This document shows positions 35,101-46,848 of a stretch of DNA of 64,000 nucleotides, piece by piece. The notes beneath the pieces are model-generated. The model saw nothing but the letters and a program-made list of their open reading frames with translations, was not told the origin of the DNA and searched no databases. Location: contig CM049306.1 of assembly GCA_026874595.1 (NCBI GenBank), forward strand, positions 5,532,019-5,596,018. The letters are read 5' to 3'. Every line of letters starts with the position of its first letter. Position 1 is the stretch's first letter. The stretch is from Sipunculus nudus. Taxonomy: Eukaryota > Annelida > Sipuncula > Golfingiida > Sipunculidae. The translations under genes and the position numbers were made by a program.

Positions 35101-38100
35101 CAGTGAACCTTGAGTCCATGTCACTGAACCTCGAGGCCAAGTCACTGAACCTTGAGTCCAAGTCACTGAACCTCGAGTCAAAGTCACTGAACCTCAAGTC
35201 CAAGTCACTGAACCTCGAGTCCAAGTCACTGAACCTCGAGTCCAAGTCACTGAACCTCGAGTCCAAGTCACTGAACCTCGAGTCCAAGTCACTGAACCTC
35301 GAGTCCAAGTCACTGAACCTCGAGTCCAAGTCACTGAACCTCGAGTCCAAGTCAGTGAACCTTGAGTCCAAGTCACTGAACTATGAGTCCAAGTCACTGA
35401 ACCTCGAGTCCAAGTCACTGAACCTCGAGTCCAAGTCAGTGAACCTCGAGTCCAAGTCACTGAACCTCGAGTCCAAGTCAGTGAACCTTGAGTCCAAGTC
35501 ACTGAACCTCGAGTCCAAGTCACTGAACCTCGAGTCCAAGTCACTGAACCTCGAGTCCAAGTCACTGAACCTCGAGTCCAAGTCACTGAACCTCGAGTCC
35601 AAGTCACTGAACCTCGAGTCCAAGTCACTGACCCTCGAGTCCAAGTCACTGAACCTCGAGTCCAAGTCACTAAACCTCGAGTTCAAGTAAGTGAACCTCG
35701 AGTTCAAGTCAGTGAACCTCGAGTCCAAGTCACTGAACCTCGAGTCCAAGTCACTGAACCTTGAGTCCAAGTCAATGAACCTTGAGTCCAAGTCACTGAA
35801 CCTCGAGTCCAAGTCAGTGAACCTCAAGTCCAAGCCACAGAACCTCGAGTCCAAGTCACTAAACCTCGAGTCCAAGTCAGTGAACCTCGAGTTCAAGTCA
35901 CTGAACCTAGAGTCCAAGTCAGTGAACCTCGAGTTCAAGTCACTGAACCTCGAGTCCAAGTCACTGAACCTCGAGTCCAAGTCACTGAACCTCGAGTCCA
36001 AGTCACTGAACCTCGAGTCCAAGTCAGTGAACCTCGAGTTCAAGTCAGTGAACCTCGAGTCCAAGTCACTGAACCTCGAGTTCAAGTCAGTGAACCTCGA
36101 GTTCAAGTCAGTGAACCTCGAGTTCAAGTCACTGAACCTCGAGTCCAAGTCACTAAACCTCGAGTCCAAGTCACTGAACCTCGAGTCCAAGTCACTGAAC
36201 CTCGAGTCCAAGTCAGTAAACCTCGAGTCCAAGTCAGTGAACCTCGAGTCCAAGTCACTGAACCTCGAGTCCAAGTCAGTGAACCTCGAGTCCAAGCCAC
36301 TGAACCTCGAGTCCAAGTCAGTGAACCTCAAGTCCAAGCCACAGAACCTCGAGTCCAAGTCAGTAAACCTCGAGTCCAAGTCAGTGAACCTCGAGTCCAA
36401 GTCACTGAACCTCGAGTCCAAGTCACTAAACCTCGAGTCCAAGTCACTGAGCCTCGAGTCCAAGTCACTGAACCTCGAGTCCAAGCCACTGAACCTCGAG
36501 TCCAAGTCACTAAACCTCGAGTCCAAGTCACTGAACCTCGAGTCCAAGTCACTGAACATCGATTCCAAGTCAGTGAACCTCGAGTACAAGTCAGTGAACC
36601 TCGAGTCCAAGTCACTGAACCTCGAGTCCAAGTCACTGAACCTCGAGTCCAAGTCAGTGAACCTCGAGTCCAAGTCAGTAAACCTCGAGTCCAATCACTA
36701 ATCCTCGAGTCCAAGTCAGTGAACCTCGAGTCCAAGTCACTGAACCTCGAGTCCAAGTCACTGAACCTCGAGTCCAAGTCACTGAACCTGGAGTCCAAGT
36801 CACTGAACCTCGAGTCCAAGTCAGTGAACCTTGAGTCCAAGTCACTGAACCTCGAGGCCAAGTCACTGAACCTCGAGTCCAAGTCACTGAACCTTGAGTC
36901 CAAGTCACTGAACCTCGAGTCAAAGTCACTGAACCTCGAGTCCAAGTCACTGAACCTCGAGTCCTAGTCACTGAACCTCGAGTCCAAGTCACTGAACCTC
37001 GAGTCCAAGTCAGTGAACCTTGAGTCCAAGTCACTGAACCTCGAGTCCAAGTCACTGAACCTCGAGTCCAAGTCACTGAACCTCGAGTCCAAGTCACTGA
37101 ACCTCGAGTCCAAGTCACTGAACCTCGAGTCCAAGTCACTGAACCTCGAGTCCAAGTCACTGAACCTCGAGTCCAAGTCACTGAACCTCGAGTCCAAGTC
37201 AGTGAACCTCGAGTTCAAGTCAGTGAACCTCGAGTCCAAGTCACTGAACCTCGAGTCCAAGTCACTGAACCTCGAGTCCAAGTCAGTGAACCTTGAGTCC
37301 AAGTCACTGAACCTCGAGTCCAAGTCACTGAACCTCGAGTCCAAGTCACTGAACCTCGAGTCCAAGTCACTGAACCTCGAGTCCAAGTCACTGAACCTCG
37401 AGTCCAAGTCACTGAACCTCGAGTCCAAGTCACTGAACCTCGAGTCCAAGTCACTGAACCTCGAGTCCAAGTCAGTGAACCTCGAGTTCAAGTCAGTGAA
37501 CCTCGAGTCCAAGTCACTGAACCTCGAGTCCAAGCCACTGAACCTCGAGTCCAAGTCACTGAACCTCGAGTCCAAGTCACTGAACCTCGAGTCCAAGTCA
37601 GTGAACCTCGAGTTCAAGTCAGTGAACCTCGAGTCCAAGTCACTGAACCTCGAGTCCAAGCCACTGAACCTCGAGTCCAAGTCACTGAACCTCGAGTCCA
37701 AGCCACTGAACCTCGAGTCCAAGCCACTGAACCTCGAGTCCAAGCCACTGAACCTCGAGTCCAAGCCACTAAACCTCGAGTCCAAGTCACTGAACCTCGA
37801 GTCCAAGTCACTGAACCTCGAGTCCAAGTCACTGAACCTCGAGTCCAAGTCACTGAACCTCGAGTCCAAGTCACTGAACCTCGAGTCCAAGTCACTGAAC
37901 CTCGAGTCCAAGTCACTGAACCTCGAGTCCAAGTCACTGAACCTCGAGTCCAAGTCACTGAACCTCGAGTCCAAGTCAATGAACCTCGAGTCCAAGTCAC
38001 TGAACCTCGAGGCCAAGTCAGTGAACCTTGAGTCCAAGTCACTGAACCTCGTGTCCAAGTCACTGAGCCTCGAGTCCAAGTCACTGAACCTCGAGTCCAA

Positions 38101-41100
38101 GTCACTGAACCTCGAGTCCAAGTCACTGAACCTCGAGTCCAAGTCAGTGAACCTTGAGTCCAAGTCACTGAACCTCGAGTCCAAGTCAGTGAACCTTGAG
38201 TTCAAGTCACTGAACCTCGAGTCCAAGTCACTGAACCTCGAGTCCAAGTCACTGAACCGCGAGTCCAAGTCACTGAACCTCGAGTCCAAGTCACTGAACC
38301 GCGAGTCCAAGTCAGTGAACCTTGAGTCCAAGTCAGTGAACCTTGAGTCCAAGTCACTGAACCTCGGGGCCAAGTCACTGAACCTCGGGTCCAAGTCACT
38401 GAACCTTGAGTCCAAGTCACTGAACCTCGAGTCCAAGTCACTGAACCTCGAGTCCAAGTCACTGAAACTCGAGTCCAAGTCACTGAACCTCGAGTCCAAG
38501 TAACTGAACCTCGAGTCCAAGTCACTGAACCTCGAGTCCAAGTCACTGAACCTCGAGTCCAAGTCACTGAACCTCGAGTCCAAGTCACTGAACCTTGAGT
38601 CCAAGTCACTGAACCTCGAGTCCAAGTCACTGAACCTCGAGTCCAAGTCACTGAACCTCGAGTCCAAGTCACTGAACCTCGAGTCCAAGTCACTGAACCT
38701 CGAGTCCAAGTCACTGAACCTCGAGTCCAAGTCAATGAACCTCGAGTCCAAGTCACTGAACCTCGAGGCCAAGTCAGTGAACCTTGAGTCCAAGTCACTG
38801 AACCTCGTGTCCAAGTCACTGAGCCTCGAGTCCAAGTCACTGAACCTCGAGTCCAAGTCACTGAACCTCGAGTCCAAGTCACTGAACCTCGAGTCCAAGT
38901 CAGTGAACCTTGAGTCCAAGTCACTGAACCTCGAGTCCAAGTCAGTGAACCTTGAGTTCAAGTCACTGAACCTCGAGTCCAAGTCACTGAACCTCGAGTC
39001 CAAGTCACTGAACCGCGAGTCCAAGTCACTGAACCTCGAGTCCAAGTCACTGAACCGCGAGTCCAAGTCAGTGAACCTTGAGTCCAAGTCAGTGAACCTT
39101 GAGTCCAAGTCACTGAACCTCGGGGCCAAGTCACTGAACCTCGGGTCCAAGTCACTGAACCTTGAGTCCAAGTCACTGAACCTCGAGTCCAAGTCACTGA
39201 ACCTCGAGTCCAAGTCACTGAAACTCGAGTCCAAGTCACTGAACCTCGAGTCCAAGTAACTGAACCTCGAGTCCAAGTCACTGAACCTCGAGTCCAAGTC
39301 ACTGAACCTCGAGTCCAAGTCACTGAACCTCGAGTCCAAGTCACTGAACCTTGAGTCCAAGTCACTGAACCTCGAGTCCAAGTCACTGAACCTCGAGTCC
39401 AAGTCACTGAACCTCGAGTCCAAGTCACTGAACCTCGAGTCCAAGTCACTGAACCTCGAGTCCAAGTCACTGAACCTCGAGTCCAAGTCAATGAACCTCG
39501 AGTCCAAGTCACTGAACCTCGAGGCCAAGTCAGTGAACCTTGAGTCCAAGTCACTGAACCTCGTGTCCAAGTCACTGAGCCTCGAGTCCAAGTCACTGAA
39601 CCTCGAGTCCAAGTCACTGAACCTCGAGTCCAAGTCACTGAACCTCGAGTCCAAGTCAGTGAACCTTGAGTCCAAGTCACTGAACCTCGAGTCCAAGTCA
39701 GTGAACCTTGAGTTCAAGTCACTGAACCTCGAGTCCAAGTCACTGAACCTCGAGTCCAAGTCACTGAACCGCGAGTCCAAGTCACTGAACCTCGAGTCCA
39801 AGTCACTGAACCGCGAGTCCAAGTCAGTGAACCTTGAGTCCAAGTCAGTGAACCTTGAGTCCAAGTCACTGAACCTCGGGGCCAAGTCACTGAACCTCGG
39901 GTCCAAGTCACTGAACCTTGAGTCCAAGTCACTGAACCTCGAGTCCAAGTCACTGAACCTCGAGTCCAAGTCACTGAAACTCGAGTCCAAGTCACTGAAC
40001 CTCGAGTCCAAGTAACTGAACCTCGAGTCCAAGTCACTGAACCTCGAGTCCAAGTCACTGAACCTCGAGTCCAAGTCACTGAACCTCGAGTCCAAGTCAC
40101 TGAACCTCGAGTCCAAGTCACTGAACCTTGAGTCCAAGTCACTGAACCTCGAGTCCAAGTCACTGAACCTCGAGTCCAAGTCACTGAACCTCGAGTCAAA
40201 GTCACTGAACCTCGAGTCCAAGTCACTGAACCTCGAGTCCAAGCCACTGAACCTCGAGTCCAATCCACTGAACCTCGAGTCCAAGCCACTGAACCTCGAG
40301 TCCAAGCCACTGAACCTCGAGTCAAAGCCACTGAACCTCGAGTCCAAGTCAGTGAACCTCGAGTCCAAGTCACTGAACCTCGTGTCCAAGTCACTGAACC
40401 TTGAGTCCAAGTCACTGAACCTCGAGTCCAAGCCACTGAACCTCGAGTCCAAGTCACTGAACCTCGAGTCAAAGTCACTGAACCTCGAGTCCAAGTCACT
40501 AAACCTCGAGTCCAAGTCACTGAACCTCGTGTCCAAGTCACTGAGCCTCGAGTCCAAGTCACTGAACCTCGAGTCCAAGTCACTGAACCTCGAGTCCAAG
40601 TCACTGAACCTCGAGTCCAAGTCAGTGAACCTCGAGTCCAAGTCACTGAACCTCGAGTCCAAGTCACTGAACCTCGAGTCCAAGTCAGTGAACCTTGAGT
40701 TCAAGTCACTGAACCTCGAGTCCAAGTCACTGAACCTCGAGTCCAAGTCACTGAACCGCGAGTCCAAGTCACTGAACCTCGAGTCCAAGTCACTGAACCG
40801 CGAGTCCAAGTCACTGAACCTTGAGTCCAAGTCAGTGAACCTTGAGTCCAAGTCACTGAACCTCGGGGCCAAGTCACTGAACCTCGAGTCCAAGTCACTG
40901 AACCTTGAGTCCAAGTCACTGAACCTCGAGTCAAAGTCACTGAACCTCGAGTCCAAGTCACTGAAACTCGAGTCCAAGTCACTGAACCTCGAGTCCAAGT
41001 CACTGAACCTCGAGTCCAAGTCACTGAACCTCGAGTCCAAGTCAGTGAACCTTGAGTCCAAGTCAGTGAACCTTGAGTCCATGTCACTGAACCTCGAGGC

Positions 41101-42290
41101 CAAGTCACTGAACCTTGAGTCCAAGTCACTGAACCTCGAGTCAAAGTCACTGAACCTCAAGTCCAAGTCACTGAACCTCGAGTCCAAGTCACTGAACCTC
41201 GAGTCCAAGTCACTGAACCTCGAGTCCAAGTCACTGAACCTCGAGTCCAAGTCACTGAACCTCGAGTCCAAGTCACTGAACCTCGAGTCCAAGTCACTGA
41301 ACCTCGAGTCCAAGTCAGTGAACCTTGAGTCCAAGTCACTGAACTATGAGTCCAAGTCACTGAACCTCGAGTCCAAGTCACTGAACCTCGAGTCCAAGTC
41401 ACTGAACCTCGAGTCCAAGTCACTGAACCTCGAGTCCAAGTCACTGAACCTCGAGTCCAAGTCACTGAACCTCGAGTCCAAGTCACTGAACCTCGAGTCC
41501 AAGTCACTGAACCTCGAGTTCAAGTCAGTGAACCTCGAGTCCAAGTCACTGAACCTCGAGTCTAAGCCACTGAACCTCGAGTCCAAGTCACTGAACCTCG
41601 AGTCCAAGTCAGTGAACCTCGAGTCCAAGTCAGTGAACCTCGAGTCCAAGTCAGTGAACCTCGAGTCCAAGTCACTGAACCTCGAGTCTTAGTCACTGAA
41701 CCTCGAGTCCAAGTCACTGAACCTCGAGTCCAAGTCACTGAACCTCGAGTCCAAGTCACTGAACCTCGAGTCCAAGTCACTGAACCTCGAGTCCAAGTCA
41801 CTGAACCTCGAGTGCAAGTCACTGAACCTCGAGTCCAAGCCACTGAACCTCGAGTCCAATCCACTGAACCTCGAGTCCAAGCCACTGAACCTCGAGTCCA
41901 AGCCACTGAACCTCGAGTCCAAGCCACTGAACCTCGAGTCCAAGCCACTGAACCTCGAGTCCAAGTCACTGAACCTCGAGTCCAAGTCACTGAACCTCGA
42001 GTCCAAGTCACTGAACCTCGAGTGCAAGTCACTGAACCTCGAGTCCAAGCCACTGAACCTCGAGTCCAATCCACTGAACCTCGAGTCCAAGCCACTGAAC
42101 CTCGAGTCCAAGCCACTGAACCTCGAGTCCAAGCCACTGAACCTCGAGTCCAAGCCACTGAACCTCGAGTCCAAGTCACTGAACCTCGAGTCCAAGTCAC
42201 TAAACCTCGAGTCCAAGTCACTGAACCTCGTGTCCAAGTCACTGAGCCTCGAGTCAAAGTCACTGAACCTTGAGTCAAAGTCCGGGTCTG
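26105..42290 (+). repeat. 21-bp megasatellite array, about 770 units, 16.2 kb
   Basis: The core of the unit is ccaagtcactgaacctcgag plus t, in one orientation throughout. Nearly every unit holds CTCGAG. Common variants are gtcaGtgaac, gCcactgaac, gagtTcaag, cactAaac, accTTgag and cctcAag. Two plus frames (repeats LNLESKS and VQVTEPR) and two minus frames (LDSRFSD and TWTRGSV) lack stops in the consensus, so both strands show long open frames, up to 1,456 codons on minus (41334-36964). Several 20-bp units shift the frame, for example at 27831, 28901, 30538, 31629 and 36689. Higher-order blocks are present. I read it as satellite DNA, not a gene: frames are open on both strands, no start or splice context exists, and shifts recur. 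Confidence 0.95.
37990..40015 (+). repeat. 756-bp higher-order repeat (36 units) inside the 21-bp array
   Basis: Landmark variants recur at exact 756-bp steps. The 'gtccaagtaactgaac' stop-forming unit ends frames at 38503, 39259 and 40015. The minus frames 38924-38202 and 39680-38958 are identical at protein level, and so are the plus frames 38735-39259 and 39491-40015. 756 is 36 x 21. This indicates recent block amplification. Confidence 0.85.
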
Positions 42291-42295
42291 AGTCC

Positions 42296-43040
42296 AATTA
42301 AACTTTACTTTAAATGGAAATTTAAGATGGAAATATCAGTTCATCATCTTAATTTTTATGTTAGTTTACAAATGTTAAAAAATGATGATTTACGTTGAGC
42401 TCCCAATGCAGAGCTAAAGTTTGGGTTATATATCGTGATATTCTTTGCAAATATTCTGTTTGTAGTTTTGCACTTGTATATGTCTCATATGTGACAGAGT
42501 ATATATTTCTACTGGACTCAAGATAGATTTTGTCTGATCAGCTGATAAACCGTGTCCAGGACCCTCAAGACCAAGTCCAAGTCCCTAATAATGGACTCCA
42601 GTCCGCACTCGAATCTTATACTTTACTCCTCTAGAGACGGTTCTTCTCAGGAAAAGCAATTCTGCGCTGACGGCTTGAGTTACAAATTGTAGCATCCGTA
42701 TTTACATGGAGCGAGATGAGACCTGGCTTTGCTTGGCTTGTCTTCCAGTACACAAGAATGGGTGGACAGGCACAGACAAACCTAAACGCTGATTTACAAG
42801 TCTCAACCATGCAGAAGTATCTTATTTTCAATATTCTTTGCAGCAATATATGAAACACGAACTGGTAGTGTGTTTTTAAATATGTTACAGAGTTTTTAGT
42901 ATACTGAATTCGGAATACTTTACCCAAGTTCTGGTCTCGGTTGCCAAGTACAAGTTCGAATCAAATCAGGTTTGGTCCAAGTCGAGGTCCTAGAGTTCCT
43001 AAAAATGTGGACTCGAGTCCGGGCTCAGTCCGACATCACT
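42296..43040. other. Right flank of the megasatellite: unique core and subterminal motifs
   Basis: AT-rich non-repeat sequence from 42296 to about 42535, then 'gaccaagtccaagtcc' near 42570 and 'ggactccagtccgcactcg'. A unique stretch follows, then 'tttggtccaagtcgaggtcc' near 42970 and 'gtggactcgagtccgggctc' near 43007. A 98-codon minus frame (42927-42631) has no recognised domain. Confidence 0.55.
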
Positions 43041-43876
43041 TCTGGCCAGTCGTTAACATCCGTTTTTTTTACCGATTTGGCAGAATGTGATTTACGACCA
43101 GATCCTCTAAAGTTAAATATAAGTGTACCAGGCTCCTAGTTTGATTTAAAGCATCAGGTTTCCCACATCAGGACAAAAGAACAAATTGATTTACTGGTGA
43201 AACAATCACTTTTAAGCGTTCAGATTACCACCTGAAAGCATCCCAGAGTTGGTCGTGAAATAAATAAATTATCTGTTGTAATAACCTTTATTTCCTTACC
43301 AGGAGTGCCCTATGACTAAAATGATGGAAGCGTTGGCGTATAAGTGGGATGTTATTACTTAAATCCTGAGGGAAAAGCCATAATTGAATAAAAACCTCAT
43401 ACTGCGGAGAGATTTTATTAATCATACATTGGACATCTATTTATCTTGAAATGTCAGTTCTATTTAATATATATTATGTGTCTGTAGTAACAGTTTGATT
43501 CGAAAGAATTATAAGAATTAAACAGAATTATTTGGACATGCCATTGGTTGCCACCATGAAATCAAATTAGGAAAAATCATCCGATTGAGTTACAAGTCAT
43601 CAAGTAACATCTTAAGTCAAATGAGAGATGAAAAGCAAAATTAAGTAGACCGCATACCTCCACTAAGAAAATATTTATTCCACCCTTTATTCCGATCCGC
43701 AATAAAAGAAGTAATGGGGGTTTTCCAAACGCCCACGACCTGCCCTAATAACTGATTCGGATTTTTTTTGCGTACTTCTTCTGACAGAGGAACACACTGA
43801 TAAACAAACTAGAAGAACAGAGGTCGAGCGCTTTCCAGAGATGACGTGGGAACAGTCAAATTAATGAGACACAGGG
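43041..43876. other. No supported feature
   Basis: AT-rich sequence without frames or ordered repeats. Confidence 0.4.
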
Positions 43877-43877
43877 A

Positions 43878-44515
43878 AGAGGAAGAAAATTGGTCATAGT
43901 TTGTGAAAATAGAATCAATATTGGCAAAGTTTTGAAGGAAATAAGATATTTATGTGTTCTGATGACCTATGATGAAATTCCACCCATTAAGACATACACA
44001 TCCAGCTCCCAGTAGGCTAAAAAGTGATTCCTACAAAAGAGTGGCCTGTAGAATGCTATATTTTAAGACACAGGAACAAACAAGAAGGCGATATTGAGGA
44101 CAACTGACAAACAGACAGACACACTAACATAGTGACACAAAGTGTAAGGCAGGTGACTAATCAAATGTAGGAGAATACAAAGAGGAAGAAAATGTGCTAT
44201 AGTTTGTTAAAATATCGCCAATATTGACAAATTTATGAGGAAAATATTTTATTTTAATATTTTGATTTCCTTTACCTTGAAATTTGACCTATTTTAACAA
44301 TACACATACGGCTACCAGAAATGGTTACGATATACGATTTGTGTTATTCCTGCAAATCTATGGCCTGCAGAATGCTTTATGTCCAGCGCAAGAACCAGCA
44401 AGCAGGCGAAATTGAGGACTACTAACAAACAGACAGACATACGGACAAAGTGAAAAAAAAGTTGAGACCAGATGACTTAACCAAGCTATGAAAAAAACCC
44501 AGAGGAAGAAAATAA
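43878..44515 (+). repeat. ~310-bp tandem units, two copies plus start of a third
   Basis: The marker agaggaagaaaat begins at 43878, 44181 and 44501. Each unit then has '(a)tagtttgt(g/t)aaaata', an AT-rich stretch, 'acatacacatccagctcc'-like and 'ggcctgtagaatgct' blocks, 'gaggacaactgacaaacaga' and 'cagacac'. Copies differ by many substitutions, so the duplication is old. Related phrases continue to about 45,160 ('acaaacacacaaacacacac'). Confidence 0.75.
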
Positions 44516-45680
44516 GCTACAGTTTATGTAATTAAGGTTTATAGTTTTGGAGTAATGACCCAAAAATGATTTGTTGTAGTGTATTGAGTGCAGCGCCTCC
44601 TAGCGGTCATATTCCAAAAATGGAAAAAAGAGAAATAATTTGGAGATATTGGTAAAGGATATACCATATATCAGTTTCAAGATGATTCCTTCATACTTGT
44701 GGGGTCAAGGATATCACTAAGTAATAGCTCGAAATATCTTGTTTGACGAGATATTGTACGAGATATTGCGAGACTTATAGTAAAATCTTGTAGTACTAAT
44801 TGAGCTTTTATTTTCGAATATCATGAATTTTCCCCCAAAATGCGTAACCATGGTTACAACAAATTTGAAGCAGCTACACACCAGAAAAAAAGGCCTTGTA
44901 ATGACAAAGAAAACGAGCCTTTAAATGAAGTGGAAAAGACCATTTTTTACAAAGATATGGAGAAAAAACATTTTGACGTTTTTCCTTGAGCTTGACCTTT
45001 GACCTATGATGAGATGAAACAATAGTCTTCCGGGACTTTTGGTTTTCCATCCTCTCTAGGAGTTTCAAAGCGGTTGCTGCAAAATTTTGTCCTGAAGAGT
45101 CGTGACAAACACACAAACACACACACACACAAACAGACATACGCAACTGACGAACATGTTTGCCGGAAATCTTCGCAACAAGCAGACAGGAGTGATAAGA
45201 TAAACTCCTCGGGCGAGGTTACTAAACAGCACATTAGAATTACATTCCGGTCACATCCGGTCCCCAGCCTCTCAACAAACGGACACACGGACGTACGGAA
45301 CACATTAATCATGCTTTATCTACCGCACCCAAAAGAACTCTTCCTTCCAGTCTCAAAATATTACTTTAAATTCAATGATATAAGGCAGAGGACAAAAAAA
45401 AAAAGATAAAATGAATGACATTTGCAGTTTTGCCTCTTCATTGTATAAGCGAGTCTACCAAGTACGTCCGAGTGACAGCACGAGCCCTGACGAAAACTGC
45501 GGTGAAAACACCGATGAGGAAACAAATACCCTCTCACTTTGTCAGCGCCTGGACGCTTAGAAGTATCATGTTACTTTAAATATACCGGAGCAAACTCTAG
45601 GTTTTATTTTTACTTTTTGTACTATTAGACAAAAGATGTGAAAACAAGGCTATCTCAGCACGCTGGTGAATCTCCACGCG
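44516..45680. other. No supported gene; repeat-like sequence with a CA-rich patch near 45105-45140
   Basis: Frames of 90-111 codons on both strands cross the CA/GT-rich patch and overlap each other. They show no family motif. Confidence 0.4.
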
Positions 45681-45775
45681 CAGTGGCATATATTTGATGT
45701 TCAGAACGGTGGGGGGGGGGGGGGGGGTGGCGCTATACCAAATTCGAGGCCGAGGGCCATTACCTCTTTTCTGCT

Positions 45776-45836
<61 letters not shown>

Positions 45837-46211
45837 TGGCAAACATATCAATTATTTTTCAACATATATTTTTGAATGGTTTCCGGTTCAAGCGGCCGTT
45901 GGGGAAAACGCCTGTGCCAAAACGGCCCAGCTTAAAACAAAACTTTTACAAAAAAAAGGCCAGTTATCCGAATACAACTGACCGTTGCATTTTACCATGA
46001 GAATAACATTACCAGATCCATAGACCGGAATGTATATATTTATATACTTAAAAAGCCATATTTGATATGTGTGCGAATACTAAAATAATCAAGCATAATT
46101 TATATGTGAGTTTACGGACATAAAAATCGCTAGTGGTTGACTTTCATATGTGTTAGCAGAATTAAAAAAAAAAAGGGGGGGGGGGGGGGGTCCCCCATGA
46201 ATACGCCCCTG
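45681..46211. mobile_element. hAT-like nonautonomous element with poly-G and (TA)n
   Basis: Left terminus 'cagtggcatatatttgatg' at 45681; right terminus, reversed from 46211, 'caggggcgtattcatggggg'. Both match the CAGnGGCRTA pattern of related ends in this window. Inside are a G run (45710-45727), (TA)n (45780-45834) and an A/G run (46164-46190). No 8-bp target duplication is apparent (tccacgcg versus cacacatc). Confidence 0.5.
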
Positions 46212-46776
46212 CACACATCTGTGTGTTGAATTTATGACCGCAGATATCAAGTCTTCCACGGCTAGTGACTGCGAGCTTGGTCTTATTAATCAAGAGAAGA
46301 CGATGTTTAAATATTAATTTCATTCTTATGATTTCTTTTTTGTTAATTTTCACTCAAATCTTAATATTAAGATTACAAGTTTTAATCATAGATGTCTGGC
46401 GATAACATAGACAGATACGGCAGTGCAGCATTCGGCATGGCTATCACAAAGACTCAAGTAAGCCATGTGGGTTCAGTTTTAATTAATGCCTCATTGGGCC
46501 GTATTTTAACTGATAACTGAACACTCAAACTCCACCTTAACACGTTAATATTAAAAGGAAATATTAGTTATACACTGGCATCTTAAATATCTTATTTGTG
46601 CTCTCGACTACTTATGTTCAACGTAAGACTCCTGAGTGAAATTTATCTGTGAGAACAAGATCTCCCGTATTTGATGTTTCCTTTTGGATCATTATATATC
46701 TGTTCCTTTGAGTAAGCAGAGGTTAAATTGTCAATTTCCCATCTGTTTTGATTAATTAAAGGTAGAGACTTATTGC
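46212..46776. other. No supported feature
   Basis: AT-rich sequence without recognised frames or repeats. Confidence 0.4.

Positions 46777-46843
<67 letters not shown>
46777..46843. repeat. (CA)n(TA)n compound microsatellite
   Basis: About nine CA dinucleotides run directly into about 25 TA dinucleotides. Confidence 0.97.

Positions 46844-46848
<5 letters not shown>

Larger units (their letters stand above)
26024..43040. mobile_element. Putative hAT-like transposon hugely expanded by an internal satellite
   Basis: The left edge reads agtgatgt from 26024, then agtcgagactgc. The right edge, reversed from 43040, reads agtgatgt then cggactgagccc: eight identical terminal bases. The 8 bp outside each end are tctggagc and tctggcca, sharing the first five, a possible worn 8-bp target duplication. 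Inside both ends are looser 'actcgagtcc' and 'ccaagtcc' motifs (26040-26110; 42550-42620; 42930-43025), the same words that build the central 21-bp array. No transposase is visible. Subterminal repeats near the ends are known in hAT elements. Classification is inference from short ends. Confidence 0.45.

Noticed and set aside
26105..42290. Long frames (up to 1,456 codons minus, 496 plus) as real repetitive-protein genes
   Set aside because: Two frames are open on each strand because the 21-bp unit lacks stops in them. Frame shifts recur, both strands are equally open, and no start context, splice site or unique terminal domain is seen.
45004..45409. Overlapping 90-111 codon frames on both strands
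   Set aside because: They share a CA/GT-rich patch and repeat-like sequence; no domain recognised.
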